NCBI GenBank assembly: GCA_022010015.1
Contig: CP091735.1
Location: 744,001-808,000 of the forward strand
Origin: Clostridium sp.
GTDB taxonomy: Bacteria > Bacillota_I > Bacilli_A > Acholeplasmatales > Anaeroplasmataceae
Length of the DNA stretch: 64,000 nucleotides
Reading direction: 5' to 3'
Shown: piece after piece, positions 1 through 11,533 of the stretch
Numbering within the stretch: position 1 is the first letter of the stretch
How the letters are laid out: every line of letters starts with the position of its first letter
Position numbers and translations under genes: made by a program
Notes under the pieces: model-generated
The model's input: the letters and a program-made list of their open reading frames with translations, nothing else
Database searches by the model: none
What the model was told of the DNA's origin: nothing

Positions 1-2776
1 AAGTTTAATTCATTTATGGCATCAAAAAAATTAAGTGACATTGAAGAGGATAAATACAATAAGGATATTATAGCTATTAAGGAGCATAATAATATTGATA
101 TGCTTATTCGCTATATAAGATTTTTTTGAAAATGAACCAATTACTATTTTTTTGATTTTTGTAGAGAATAAAACTATTTATAGCATCGATTATCCTAAGA
201 TTAAGGAAATTTACGATAAGGTATTTTTTTAGATTTATCAGAATATTGTAAAGGGCAAAATGGTTATTCGCTTTTTAGATTTGAATTATTATTCAGATAC
301 TAAATTTTTTTAATGAATTATAAAATAATAGAAGGCTTAAGAAGTATTGGCGAAACAGATGTTAAGCTAAAAAAACTAAAGAAATAACACCAATGGGTGG
401 AAATATTAGAGCAATTATGGATTACTTTAATAAAAAAATATTGGTGTTTGTAGTATTATTTGCTTTATTAAAAAAATGAAAACTTGCTTAAGAATTTAGT
501 TGAGGAGTTATTTGAATATCATTTACCCTATAGCTACTCTGATATAAAAAAAATACACAGATAAATATAATTAAAAAAATGGCTATTATCCTTCGTATGA
601 GGATGTTTTTAGATAATGTTATTTTTTTATAAATGAACAAACACTGTTTTTCTTCAATTTTAAAGCCTAAAAAGAAGGTTAGATATAAATCAATTTATCA
701 GGGTGCAACTAAGATTAGTCGTTATGATGAATTAAAAATAGGAGATTATGTAGTTCATTATGATTATGGTATTGGTAAATATTTAGGCATAAAAAAACTA
801 TGGATATTGATGGCCTTAAACGAGATTATTTGCAGGTAATGTATAATAAAAAAATGATTCATTATATATTCCTATTGAGCAAGTAAAGGATATTATGAAA
901 TATGCCTCAGGTGATGTTTTAAATGTTTCTTTATCAACTATTGGTGGTACAGAATGGGCTAAAACTAAGGCCAAGGTTAAAAAACGTGTTCATGATATTT
1001 CTGATAAACTAATTGCTCTATATGCAAAAAGAATGGAATCATCTGGCTATTCTTTTATGCCTGATGGAGAAATGCAGCATCAATTTGAGGCTGGCTTCCC
1101 TTATGAGCTAACGGCTGATCAAAGAGTGGCAATTGATGATATTAAACGAGATATGGAAAGTAAAAAGCCAATGGATCGTTTAGTATGTGGTGATGTAGGG
1201 TATGGTAAAACTGAGGTTGCTTTAAGAGCCGCCTTTAAGGCTGCCTATGAAGGTAAGCAGGTTGCGGTTTTGGCTCCTACCACTATTTTATCAAGACAGC
1301 ATTATTATACTTTTAAAGAACGTATGGAAGCATTTGGTATTAGGGTTGAACTTTTAAACCGCTTTGTTAGTGTTAAAAATCAAAATCAAATTATTAAGGA
1401 TCTTGCAAATGGTAGCATTGATGTAATAGTTGGAACTCATAAAATTTTATCAAATGATATTAAATTTAAGGACTTAGGCTTATTAATAATTGATGAGGAA
1501 CAAAGATTTGGTGTTACTCACAAGGAAAGAATTAAGGAGCTTAAGGTTAATGTTGATACAATTACCCTATCTGCAACGCCTATTCCAAGAACACTTCAAA
1601 TGTCTATTGCTGGAATAAAGGATCTATCAATGATTGAAACGCCTCCAAAGAATAGATATCCAATTCAAACCTATGTTTTAGAAAGAAATGACACTATTAT
1701 TAAGGATGCAATTGAGCGTGAGCTTGCAAGAGGTGGTCAGGTCTTCTATTTATATAATTATGTAGATAGTATTGAGGAGGTTAGAGATCATTTAAAAGCT
1801 CTTGTCCCTAATGCGAGAATTTGTATTGGTCATGGTAAGCTTAAAAAGGATGCCTTAGAGGATGTTATTTGTAGCTTTATCGATAAGGAATATGATATTT
1901 TATTATGTACTACTATAATTGAAACAGGAATTGATATGCCTGATACCAATACCTTAATAATTCATGATGCGGATCATTTAGGCCTTTCGCAGCTTTATCA
2001 GATTAGAGGTAGAGTTGGTCGTAGTAATAAGATAGCCTATGCATACCTAATGTATGAGCCAACTCGCATTTTAACGCCTCAGGCTGAAAAACGTCTTGAA
2101 ACTATTAAGGAATTTAATGAACTTGGTAGTGGCTTTAAGATAGCAATGCGAGATTTATCAATAAGAGGTGCAGGCGATCTTCTTGGCGAGGAGCAATCTG
2201 GCTTTGTTGAATCTGTTGGTATTGATGTTTATATGAAGATTTTGGAAGAAGAAATCGAAAGTAAGAAGCTTGGCACTAAGGCTATAGATGATACAATTCA
2301 AAAAGCCTATAAGAAAGCCGCTCGCTTCTCGTAGTATTTCTAAGGATTATATTAGCTCTGAGGATGTAAGAATAGAAATTCATAAGAAAATTGATAGTCT
2401 TACAAGTCTTGATGAACTTCACAGCTTAGAAAGAGAGCTAATTGACCGCTTTGGTAAATTTGATTTAGAGCTTGCAACCTATATGCATGAAAAGCTAATG
2501 CAAAACTATTTTGACAAGCTTCATATTTATAAATCTATCTTCCAAAAATAAATATTTTTTTGTTATGTATATGGATAAGGATTATGTTAAAAATATCGAT
2601 GGTGTTAAGATTTTTAAGGCAGCCTTTGATGTTTCAAAGGATATAGTTTTAAATTATCAAAATCAAGAAATTGTTATTTCTATTGATACCTCTAAATATA
2701 AGACTAAACGTGATTATTTTTATTATTTTTAAATAAATTCTTCAATGAAATTACAAAAAAACGCATAAATATTTAG
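1..2776 (+). CDS. mfd: Transcription-repair coupling factor Mfd (5' end outside window, frameshifted)
   Basis: Mfd is a DNA translocase that removes RNA polymerase stalled at lesions and recruits UvrA. The window opens inside the gene; about 925 residues remain of a family length near 1,150. Bases 1-630 encode the divergent N-terminal part in broken frames. The RNA polymerase interacting domain follows near 690-890 (GDYVVHYDYGIGKYLGIK). The helicase core runs from 895, with Walker A GDVGYGKTE near 1189, DEEQRFGV near 1494, SATPIPRT near 1570 and QIRGRVGRS near 2000. The C-terminal TRCF domain covers about 2340-2700. Frame is lost in A7 runs near 791 and 850, where two bases too many fit best, and again near 2330, 2550 and 2729. 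The stop is TAG at 2774. spoVT follows directly, as in Bacillus. Confidence 0.95.
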
Positions 2777-2807
2777 AATATAAGAGATAATATTTGTGGT
2801 GATTTTT

Positions 2808-3317
2808 ATGAAGCATACAGGTATTATTAGAAGAATAGATGAGCTTGGTAGAATAGTTATTCCTAAGGAGATTCGTAAAAGATTAGGAATAGATAATGGT
2901 GATTTAGTGGATATATTTGCTTATGAGGAGCAAATTGTCCTAACTAAATTTCATCCCTTAAATGAGGTTATTAATTCTATAACCTTATTTACTAAAAGCA
3001 TTAAGAGATTTATATCAGGTTGATTATTTAATAGTAGATAAGGAAGAGGTAGTTGCCTCTAATATCACAGAGGTAATTGGTAAGAAAAATCAGCAATGAT
3101 TTCTTTTCCAAAATTAAAAGATTTTTGTTGGTGTAGAGGTTAAATTATCGATGCTTAATCTAAAAAAATAATGGATTTGGCTTATGATATTTATGCCTTA
3201 CCTATTATTAAAGATTCAGATTTTTTTGGTTATGCTATTGTTATTGATAAAATGATTAGTAAATCTCATAAGGATTTCTGTTTGATACTTGCAAATTATA
3301 TAAAAGAATTATTATAA
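2808..3317 (+). CDS. spoVT: SpoVT/AbrB-type transcriptional regulator (frameshifted)
   Basis: The first 55 residues form a swapped-hairpin AbrB DNA-binding domain (GIIRRIDELGRIVIPKEIRK). The rest, in other frames (ITEVIGKKN, then a hydrophobic GAF-like tail ending IKELL), gives about 170 residues, close to the 178 of Bacillus SpoVT. SpoVT is a forespore regulator in spore formers, and the downstream position after mfd is conserved. Frame breaks lie near 3020, 3095 and 3125. The ATG at 2808 is preferred because the homology begins there; an in-frame ATG at 2796 would add four residues. Whether this organism sporulates cannot be judged from the window. Confidence 0.85.
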
Positions 3318-3345
3318 AAAGAGAGAAATCTCTTTTTCTTTTTCT
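3316..3345 (+). terminator. Intrinsic terminator after spoVT
   Basis: A 9-bp stem (3316-3324 with 3329-3337) is capped by a GAAA tetraloop and followed by a pyrimidine-rich tract. It starts at the stop codon of spoVT and would end the mfd-spoVT transcript. Confidence 0.75.
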
Positions 3346-3374
3346 CTCGTGATAAAATTTAATTGGTGGTAACT

Positions 3375-4457
3375 ATGAATAATAAGAAGCTTGATTTTTA
3401 TAAAAGATGAAAGACAATTAGAATTAATTAAAAAAATATTATGATGTTGATATTGATAATAAAATAATAAATATTACTCTTCATTATGATAAGGTTAGTG
3501 ATATTTTTAGATGTTACAGCCTCAAATAAAAAAAGTCCTTTGTTTTTACATGAGCCTCTTGAAAAAATTAATGATTTAATTAGTAATGCTCCTTTTGATT
3601 ATAAGCTTGCAATTAATTTTGAAATAGATGATTATGAGGGCTATGATCCTAAAAATATTATTAGTTCATTTAATGATACCTTAGAGCTATCACAATATGC
3701 AGCTAGAAAGCATCGTCAGTTTAAGCAGCTATTATCTGCTACTTTGGTATTAATAGGAGTTTTATTATTGCTTTTTTTATGGTTGTTTCTAAAAAAATCT
3801 TATGTGGTTTGGTAATGGTATTAAAGCTGAAATTATTAATGAGGTTATTAATATTACGGCTTGGGTATTTGTATGGGAGGCTGTTACCCTATTATTTTTT
3901 TAGAGCATTCTGAGGAGGTTAAATTTGCTTTAAAAATTAGAAGAGGTGTTTTGCAAATAGCTATGTATAAGACAGGTGAGGAAGAGCCAATTGCTAAAGA
4001 AAAGGCCTTAGATATTTTTGGTAAGTGGGAAAATGAGGATAATTTACGAGTAGCAGGTAAATATTTCTTACTTATTTCTAGTATGGCTTTTTATATTTTT
4101 ATGGCATTCTATAATGTTTTTTTACCTTTGCCTCTAATTTGAAATATATGGAAACTAATAAAATTGGTTTATTTATTTTTTTATTACAATGAGTATAGTA
4201 ATTACCTCTATTTGTGCAGGAATTGGGGGACTTGCAATTTATGTAGGAAAGAAAAAAATCTCGTTTTTTTCAAGGCTTGCTAAGCTTTTTAAGCTTCTTA
4301 TTTTTTTATTTTTTTATAATTTGTATTTTTAGCAGTATCTATTGCTTTAGGAAATATGGAAATTATTATTTCTATATCGACTACTTTGCTAATTAATATT
4401 TGCTATTGTATTGCTGTCTATATTGAAAAAAAGAATAAATTGCTTGTAAATAATTAA
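3375..4457 (+). CDS. Unknown multi-pass membrane protein (frameshifted)
   Basis: A soluble N-terminal segment of about 110 residues (with NISLHYD-like and LDVTASNKKSP stretches) is followed by a membrane helix near 3735-3790, a second hydrophobic stretch near 3870, a soluble part (EEPIAKEKALDIFGKWENEDNLRVAG) described here only by its position 3975-4060, and at least three further helices to 4440. The last residues are IEKKNKLLVNN before TAA at 4455. I do not recognise a family. At least five homopolymer breaks interrupt it (near 3410, 3435, 3505, 3780, 3900). It stands alone between two terminated units. Confidence 0.6.
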
Positions 4458-4513
4458 TCTTATGATATAATTTATATGTTTTTGTAAAGAAGTATTCTTT
4501 TTGAGGTTATGAT

Positions 4514-5910
4514 ATGCAAAAATCATCGGAAATTGATTTAACTAAGGGTAATTTATTTTGGAAGATGCCTAAATTTGTTTTGCCATTGATGATGACAACA
4601 ATTTTTCAATTATTATACACAACAGTAGATTTATGGGCTGTATCTAATTATGGTGATGGTTCATCTTCAATGTCAGCAGTTGGTTCAAATTCAGCACTTA
4701 TTAATTTAATAATTACCGTTTTGGTATCTTTAGCTACTGGTGCAAATGTTTGCATTTCAATGGCCAAGGGTGCAAATGATCAGCCAAGAGCTAATAGAAT
4801 TTTACATACAGCTCTTATTGTAGCCTTTATAGGTGGTATTTTTGTAGGAATTTTTGGATTTTTTTTATCACCAGTTTTATTAAAGCTAATGGATACTCCG
4901 GAATTTATTTATGCTAAAGCAACTATCTATTTAAGAATATATTTTCTTGGTGTACCACTATTAATGATTTATAATTATGGCTCACAAATGCTAAGAGCCC
5001 TTGGTGATTCTAAACGACCATTATTTATTTTAGTTATATCTGGTATATTTAATGTAGCTTGTGATTTATTATTTGTAATTTGCTTTCATATGGATGTAGC
5101 AGGTGTAGGTTATGCAACTGTAATAAGTGAAGGTATTGCCGCAGTTTTAACAATTGGTTGGTTTATAATTAATAAAAAAATGGCTTTTGTAAAATTAAAA
5201 GCTTAAGGAGCTTAAAGTTAGTAAAAAGAGAGCTACTTGATATTCTAAAAAAATAGGTATTCCTGCGGGAATTCAGGGTCTTGCCTTTTTGTATTCCTAA
5301 TGTTTTAATTCAATCATCATTATATTCTATTAAGGAATATACAATTGATGGTGTTAAAATAAGTGTTGATGAAATAGTAACTGGTGCTTCAGCTTCATCA
5401 CAAATTGAAGGCTATGTATTTGCGATGCTTGATGCCTTTGCGGTTGGTCTTATATCATTTACTGGTCAAAATTATGGTGCTGGTAAAAAGGATAATATGC
5501 GTAAATGCTATTGGTTTGCGGTTAGTTGGATGATGATATTTTGGTTTGTTGCCTCAATAATTTGCTTTGCTATACCTAAGCAGCTTTTAGGAATTTTTAT
5601 TACAGAAACTGAGAAAATAAATGTTGCTAATGCTATTGCAGCTGGTAGAGAAAGACTTTATTTAATGGTATTTACTTATTTCTTAGATGGTTGGATGGGC
5701 ATAAATAGTGATTATTTAAGAGGTATGAAGCGTTCTACACCACCAGCAATTATAACAATGATTGGTTGCTCTGGTACTCGTATTTTTATTCTTATTAACG
5801 TTATTTAAAAACTCCTACCTTCCATACTATATTCTGGTTATATGCAGCATTCCCAATTAGCTGGATTTTTAGTTAATTTAGTATATATTCCAATTATTTT
5901 TAATATATGA
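4514..5910 (+). CDS. MATE family efflux transporter (frameshifted)
   Basis: A 12-helix cation-coupled drug/metabolite exporter of the MATE superfamily, about 460 residues, the usual length. Diagnostic stretches are LTKGNLFWKMPKFVLPLMM at the start, LATGANVCISMAKGA, LRALGDSKRPLFILV and, in the second half, GLISFTGQNYGAGK and YLRGMKRSTPP. GAGGT sits eight bases before the ATG. Frame breaks lie near 5205, 5250, 5285, 5808 and 5870; the end is TGA at 5908. The substrate cannot be inferred. It is followed by a terminator, so it is probably monocistronic. Confidence 0.9.
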
Positions 5911-5931
5911 GCATAAAACCTTTAATTCTTT

Positions 5932-5968
5932 AAAGCAAGTCGAACTTATTTGATTTGCTTTTTTTCCT
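5932..5968 (+). terminator. Terminator after the MATE gene
   Basis: Arms AAAGCAA (5932-5938) and TTGCTTT (5955-5961) are followed by a T tract. It sits 22 bases beyond the MATE stop. Confidence 0.7.
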
Positions 5969-6020
5969 TTTACAATAAAATTAAATTATTGTATAATAGG
6001 CTATAAAGGAAGGGAAAAGT

Positions 6021-6116
6021 ATGTATATTAATATTATTGTAATTATTTATGTAGCAATTTTAATAATTTCCTCACTTATTAGCCTTTATCTTTATAAGAG
6101 GGATAAAAAAAGCTAG
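6021..6116 (+). CDS. 31-residue single-pass membrane peptide
   Basis: ATG at 6021 follows GGAAGGGAAAAGT. The product starts MYINIIVIIYVAILIISS, has one hydrophobic helix and ends in the basic tail YLYKRDKKS before TAG. It is intact. A TATAAT-like box lies near 5990. The next gene starts 14 bases later, so it probably shares a transcript with the DUF1294 protein and the aminopeptidase. Its function is unknown. Confidence 0.6.
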   Translation: MYINIIVIIYVAILIISSLISLYLYKRDKKS

Positions 6117-6130
6117 CTGAAGGAGGAAAT

Positions 6131-6317
6131 ATGCGTATTAAGGAAAAGAATTTACTTATGTGCTCTTGCTTTGGTGGTGCTATTGGTTCTTTAATTGGCC
6201 GAATTATTTTCCATCATAAAACAGATAAGAAATATTTTTTTCATTAGTTATTTATTTTTAGTCTTTTTAATGGAAATAATAGCTGGTGGCATTATTATTT
6301 ATATGGTGGTGAGATAA
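6131..6317 (+). CDS. DUF1294 small membrane protein (one frameshift)
   Basis: About 62 residues. LMCSCFGGAIGSLIGRIIFHHKT matches the DUF1294 pattern of a glycine-rich helix followed by an HKT motif (positions 6155-6220). After a T7 run near 6234 the frame shifts, and a second helix (FLVFLMEIIAGGIIIYMV) completes the domain. AAGGAGGA precedes the ATG by about six bases. The stop TAA overlaps the next ATG by one base (TAATG), which suggests translational coupling. The role of DUF1294 is not known. Confidence 0.75.
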
Positions 6318-6529
6318 TGAATAACGAAAGCCTAAAGAAATCCCACTCAAAGTGGTCTAATTTTAAATTAACAATAATTATCTTATTATGCTCATTATTC
6401 TTTAGCGGACTATTTATAATACTTGCGCTAAAGGAAGTACTAAATAATAATATATTTATTATTCTTTTAGTATGTGATGCTATATTGTTGATGTTTACTA
6501 TATTATTAATTAATAAATTTAAGAGGTGA
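6317..6529 (+). CDS. 70-residue two-helix membrane protein
   Basis: Intact. It starts MNNESLKKSHSKWSNFK, then two helices (about residues 18-38 and 45-65) and the basic tail LLINKFKR. It overlaps the stop of the DUF1294 gene and ends 7 bases before the aminopeptidase start, so it belongs to the same operon. I do not recognise a family; the Lys-rich ends suggest both termini face the cytoplasm. Confidence 0.65.
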   Translation: MNNESLKKSHSKWSNFKLTIIILLCSLFFSGLFIILALKEVLNNNIFIILLVCDAILLMFTILLINKFKR

Positions 6530-6536
6530 AAAAAAT

Positions 6537-7546
6537 ATGAAGCATGAATTTTTTTAAAGGAAATTGTTGAAACCTATTCGCCATCAGGCTATGAGGACGA
6601 ATTACAAAAAAAGCTATATAATCATTATAAGGAATGGTGTAATACCTTTAAAACTGATAATAGAGGGGCAATGACTGCTATTTATAACGAAAAAGGTGAT
6701 TTTAAGGTAATGCTAATAGCTCACGCTGATGAAATTAGCTTGGTTGTTAATGGCTATAATAGTGATGGTAGCCTTAGGGTTGATAAAAATGGAGGAATTA
6801 GAACTAAGCTTTATGTTGGTCAAAGAGTAGTCGTAATATCTGGCGCTGACAAATATTATGGAATTATGGGTACTAATGGTTCAATGCAAAAGGCTAGTGA
6901 TTTGGGCGTTGATTCTTTATTTGTAGATTGTGGTTTTAAGGATATGGCTGATGCTAAGGCTCATATTAAGCTTGGTGCCTATGTTATTCATACTGCAGGC
7001 TATCAGGAGCTGCAAAATGATATGGTCTGTGCTAGAGCATTTGATGATCGTCTTGGTGATTATATTATTCATGAGGCGGCTTTAAAGGCTTACCAAAATG
7101 GCTGTAGCTCTCAAATTATGGTAACTACCTCAACTGGTGAGGAAACCACAGGACGAGGAGCATATTCAGCTGCAAGTATCTTAAAGCCGGATGCTGTAAT
7201 AGTTGTTGATGTAACATTTAGCAATGATTATAAGGGTGCTGATAATGAAAATGACGTTATTCTTGGCAATGGTGGTGTTATTTGTGAGGGTAGCGTTCCA
7301 AACCGCAAATTAAATCAAATGCTAAAGGATTGTGCTTTAGAATTACAGCTTCCTATTCAATATGAGGTATGGCAGGGAAGAACTGGTACTGATGGTGATA
7401 CTATTTTAAGAACTAATGAGGATACACCTATTGTGTTATTTTCAATTCCTCTTCGTTATATGCATTCTCCTGTTGAGATTGCTTCCTTAAAGGATGTTGA
7501 ATCAATGATTGATATCATATCTTTATTATTACAAAAAGCTAAATAA
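6537..7546 (+). CDS. M42 family glutamyl/deblocking aminopeptidase (one frameshift)
   Basis: A cytosolic di-metal aminopeptidase of about 335 residues. Frame is lost after six codons in a T7 run (6548) and resumes to give KEIVETYSPSGYEDELQ. Metal and catalytic motifs are visible: IAHADEIS (His and Asp ligands, near 6718), ARAFDDRLGDY (bridging Asp, near 7032), STGEETTGRGA (catalytic and ligand Glu, near 7132), VVDVTFSND and the C-terminal PLRYMHSPVE (last His ligand, near 7448). These proteins degrade peptides as dodecamers. It is the last gene of a four-gene operon. Confidence 0.92.
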
Positions 7547-7585
7547 GGATGTTGACCTAAAGCCATTTAAATTAAACTAATTTTG

Positions 7586-7629
7586 ATATCTCTAATGTAG
7601 AATTAATTTATGTTAGAGATATTTTTTTA
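7586..7629 (+). terminator. Terminator after the aminopeptidase
   Basis: A perfect 10-bp stem (7586-7595 with 7613-7622), a 17-base loop and a run of seven T. Confidence 0.85.
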
Positions 7630-8022
7630 TTATAATCAGCATAAATCAATAAAAAAATATTTCAAACCTGTTCAAAAATAACCTTAAAAAGTAGCTTATA
7701 AGTAACTGAAAATAAATAAAAAAAGTGATATTTATCGCTTAAAATTGTGATGATATAATATAATTAGAGATAATTAAACATAAAATAATGAAAATACTTA
7801 AATTATGCTTAGAAAGAAAAAAAGTGACTTATAAAATGATTGGTTTGAAGCCTTTGATTTATTAAAAAAATATTAATTGAATCCAAAAAAATAATGAGCA
7901 AAGATTAGTTGTTTATATTTTTTTAATATCACAGAAAAATTCAAATTAATTAACTTGTTTTTATATTTATATATTATGATATTAATATGTATTTTTTTAC
8001 AAAAGGAAAAGGAAAGAAAAGA
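7630..8022. other. Intergenic region
   Basis: About 390 AT-rich bases with no convincing gene. A TATAAT-like box lies near 7753 and another AT-rich stretch near 7970, either of which could be the promoter of the esterase gene. I see no other structure. Confidence 0.4.
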
Positions 8023-9730
8023 ATGAAAAAAATTAACAAATTTATTTTTTTAGGGTTAGGTCTTGTTGTAGGTCTTGCTGCTTGCGGTGGTACTGATTCC
8101 TCTACATCACCTAATAGCAGTGCTAGTAGTAAGTCTAGTGCAATAGAAAGCAGTAAGGCTAGTGATAGTACTCCAAGTAGTAGTGTAAGTTCAAGTAGTG
8201 TTAGCTCATCAAGTAGCTCAAGTAGCAGTAGCTCTAGTGTGATGGAATTAAAGAAGTCAACCTTATATGCGGTTGGTGATTCAACGCTTGCAGCTTTTAA
8301 TGATGATTATTATTATCCTCGCTATGGCTATGCAACAATGCTTGGTAATTATTTTAAAACGGAGCTTACGATTAATAATTTAGCTTTATCTGGTCGTAGC
8401 TCAAAAAGCTTTACTAGTGAGGCTAATTATGAAACTTTAAAGACTAGCTTAAAGGCTGGAGATTATCTTCTTATTGGTTTTGGCCATAATGATGAAAAAT
8501 CAGATGATGCTGATAGATTTACTGATGCTTCACTTGATTATACTAATCCAAATTCCTTTGGCTATAGCTTAAATGAAAACTATATTAAGCTTGCTAAGGA
8601 AAAAGGTGCTACACCAATTTTATGTACACCTGTTGTTAGAGTTGATACTAATAATGATTATAGTGGCTCTAGTGGCCATATTACCTCAACTGGTGATTAT
8701 GCTGATGCAATTGTTAAGCTAGGTAAGGAAACTAGCACAGAGGTAGTTAATTTAACAAAGATTACTAAAGAGCATTATCAAGAGCTTGGCTTTAATGAGG
8801 CTATGCTATATCATGCAATGATTAGTGGTAAAATGGATCAAGGAAGCTTAACTTATGATTCATCAAGCCTTGATAAAACCCATTTAAATATTTATGGTGC
8901 AAAATATGTTGCATATGAGGTTGCAAATACATTAAAGAGTAGTACCTGCTCTATTAAGGACTATGTTAAGGATGATATTGTAATGCCAACTAAGGCAGAT
9001 TTAGTTAGTAATCCTAATTATGTTCTTCCTTCTTATCAGGCTCCTAATCTTAATGATTATGAAGCACCTGTTCAATTTAAGACTATAACTGAGGGCTGGT
9101 ATGGTACTGCCTTTGGTGATTGTGGTGGAACTCCTAATGTTAGTAGTAATGGCTATTATGCAACAGAAACGGCAAGTGGTATTTTTAAGGTAGGAAATGA
9201 AAAATCTAAAGGTAAGCTTACAAGTACAAATGATGGCTTTGCTTATGCATTTAGACAGGTAGAGAAGAATAAGAATTTTACAATTAGTGCTGATGTAGTA
9301 GTGTTACAAATGGCTGAAACTAAGCAGGCAGGCTTTGGTTTAATGCTAAGAGATGATGTTTATATTAATCAAGAGGGTAAGTCAATAACAAATACGGCTA
9401 ATTATTTAGCTGCTGGCTTTATTACCAATGATGGCTCTTGTAATGTATTATTTAAAAGAGAAAATAAGGCTTTAGCTAAGGAAGCTAATTTAATTAATGG
9501 CTATTATGCTAAGGATGATACTGCAAAGCTTGAAATTGTTCGTCTTGGTCAATCAATTACAATTAAGGTTATTTATAAGGATAGTACTTATACTAAAAAC
9601 GACTCTTGATTTTGATTTATTTGCAACAGATTCTAATTATATGTATGTAGGTATGTTTGCAACTCGTGGTACAGTATGTGAGTTTAGTAATGTTTCATTT
9701 ACTATTACTGGTGAATCACAAGGTGCATAA
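8023..9730 (+). CDS. Secreted SGNH/CE12-type esterase lipoprotein (one frameshift)
   Basis: Starts MKKINKFIFLGLGL with lipobox LAAC, so a surface lipoprotein. An upstream in-frame ATG at 7987 would add twelve residues before the signal peptide; 8023 is preferred. A Ser-rich linker of about 55 residues follows. The catalytic domain (about residues 75-305) has GDSTLAAF (block I, nucleophile Ser), LSGRSSKSF, GFGHND (block III) and DKTHLNIYGA (block V Asp/His). This order fits rhamnogalacturonan acetylesterases (CE12), which deacetylate pectin. The last 200 residues resemble a beta-sandwich carbohydrate-binding module. An extra A near 9596 breaks the frame; removing it gives YTKTTLDFDLFATDS. Confidence 0.85.
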
Positions 9731-9746
9731 TTTAAAAAGAATTAAT

Positions 9747-9776
9747 TTCCCTCTTTATAAATAGAGGGAGTTTTTC
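9747..9776 (+). terminator. Terminator after the esterase
   Basis: Arms 9747-9754 and 9763-9770 (CCCTCT paired with AGAGGG) are followed by five T. Confidence 0.85.
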
Positions 9777-9807
9777 TTTATAATAGGTAAAAAAAGGATG
9801 ATTTATA

Positions 9808-10389
9808 TTGATTAAAAGATGTGAGACTACAGATTTAGTGACTGTAGAAAAAAAATAACAAGATATTATTTTTGCTAAAGAGGTTAAAATGGATTTAGAG
9901 CTTGAGCAATTTATTTATCATTTTTTTTAGTACAGTATTATTTTTTTATAATAATGGTTTATCGATTGTTTTTAAAGGATGATGAGGTTAAGGCTTTTAT
10001 TCTAGCTAATATGAAAAAAATGAAAAAAATGATTATTTAAATATATTTAAAAAGCTCTGTTAAGGCTTTAAATCCTAATAATATTAAGCTTGCTTATGAA
10101 TATTTAGATTATATTGAATATAATCATAAAAAGAGTATTAGCTTATATGGAGGATAATTCTATTTATTTAGGCTTAATTGCTAGTATGGTTCATCATGGT
10201 GGTATTAATTTATTAGCTAGTCTTAAGGATCTTGCAAGAAAAAGAAATGTCCATAGCATATATCTATGGACAGATGAAACCTGTAATTATCATTATTATG
10301 AGGTTTTAGGATTTAAATTAATTGATAATTATGAAACAAAGCTTTATGATGTTTCACTAAAGACCTTCATTTATCAGATTGAACTCTGA
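9808..10389 (+). CDS. GNAT-family N-acetyltransferase (frameshifted)
   Basis: The likely start is TTG at 9808, seven bases after AAAGGATG, giving IKRCETTDLVTVEK. Frame changes near 9850, 9935, 9950, 10015 and 10110 then yield a protein of about 190 residues. Typical GNAT parts are the acetyl-CoA loop region near 10195 (HHGGINLLASLKDLARKRN) and the C-terminal LWTDETCNYHYYEVLGF motif, where the Tyr-Tyr-x-x-x-Gly-Phe pattern is common in the family. The acceptor is unknown. Its last 33 bases overlap the convergent WYL gene. Confidence 0.7.
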
Positions 10390-11367
10390 TGAATAATGCT
10401 TTGAGGCTTCTTTGAATTCAATTCTTAGTCTTTTACTTAATCCAGCAGGAGATATAACATAAGCATCCTTACCAAATCTAAAGAAATATTGATAAATTTG
10501 CTCATAGGCACATTTAAAATAATAAATATTTCCTTCCTTTTTATAAGGCTTTGGGCGATGAATATAAATATGCTTAAATTTTTTTATACCATTTGGTGTA
10601 AGCTTAATAATATATTCGCCAAATTTATCGGGATCACAAGCAAATTGTGGTCCCATATTTATTAGCTTATCAAGCTTTTTGTTTAGTTGTATCATTAAGC
10701 TCAAATTTATCCTTAGTGATTATTAAATTTGTAAGGGTAGGAAGTCTAAAGGAAAACATTCCACTATCATTATAGCAAATTAGATAATTAAATAATTCCT
10801 CTCCACTATAAACAAGCTTATAGGGCTTAAGGCTTGTTTTTTTGTTGCTTAAAGAAAATGAGATTATTCTTTTTTCAGCAATAGCCTTGTTTAATAATTC
10901 AACCTTATCCTTAAACATATTTTTTCTCTAATGTATTGAGGTCTTTTTAGCATATGCTGAAAACAAAATGCGAAAATATTTAGATAAGCCTAAATCATTT
11001 AAAAAGATATTCAATACTATTTAAGGCATATTCACTTACCTTAGTTGGTTTTAAATGATAAGGCAGTGTCAAATATTTCATCCTTATTATTACGATTTAA
11101 AAAAATAATTGCTGATAATTCCTGAAACATCGTTTATTTTTAGTATTTGAAAGATTAGTTTCATTTTTTTAAAATTTCTTTTTATTTCACTATTTACCTT
11201 TTTGGTTTCTTCATCGTCAATATAGTTATAGTAATTAGCAATTAGGGTGTTGATAAAAAGATTTTTGATTAATTTCATCATCGGCTTTAAAGAATTTAAA
11301 TAGTTCCATATCTTTTTTTAATATTTGAGCTACCTCACTACTTATATTTACCTTTATTTTTTTCCAT
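10357..11367 (-). CDS. WYL-domain transcriptional regulator (frameshifted)
   Basis: On the reverse strand ATG (11367) follows AAGGAG. Removing one A from an A7 run gives MEKIKVNISSEVAQILKKD, a ribbon-helix-helix-like start. A helical middle region follows (11280-11090), then the WYL domain (KAIAEKRIISFSL near 10880; KPYKLVYSGEELFNYLICY near 10815). The C-terminal extension (GKDAYVISPAGLSKRLRIEF) resembles the WYL C-terminal domain. Such proteins sense ligands, including nucleic acids, and often regulate nearby genes. The diverging large RNA at 11.5 kb shares its upstream region. Confidence 0.75.
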
Positions 11368-11481
11368 GTGTTTACTCCTTAAGTTCCTAAAAAGGGGGTA
11401 TTATTTAATAGTATTATATAATAAAAAAACATTGTAATATCAATAAAAAAGGTGGTCGAAATATATTTATAATTTGCAATC

Positions 11482-11510
11482 TTTTGTACCCCTTTATTTT
11501 GCTATATAAT
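11482..11510 (+). promoter_or_regulatory. Promoter of the large RNA
   Basis: A perfect TATAAT (11505-11510) lies 17 bases after TTTTGT (11482-11487), a weak -35. Transcription would start near 11517. Confidence 0.6.
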
Positions 11511-11533
11511 ATAAGTGTCTTAAGGGACAAGCT

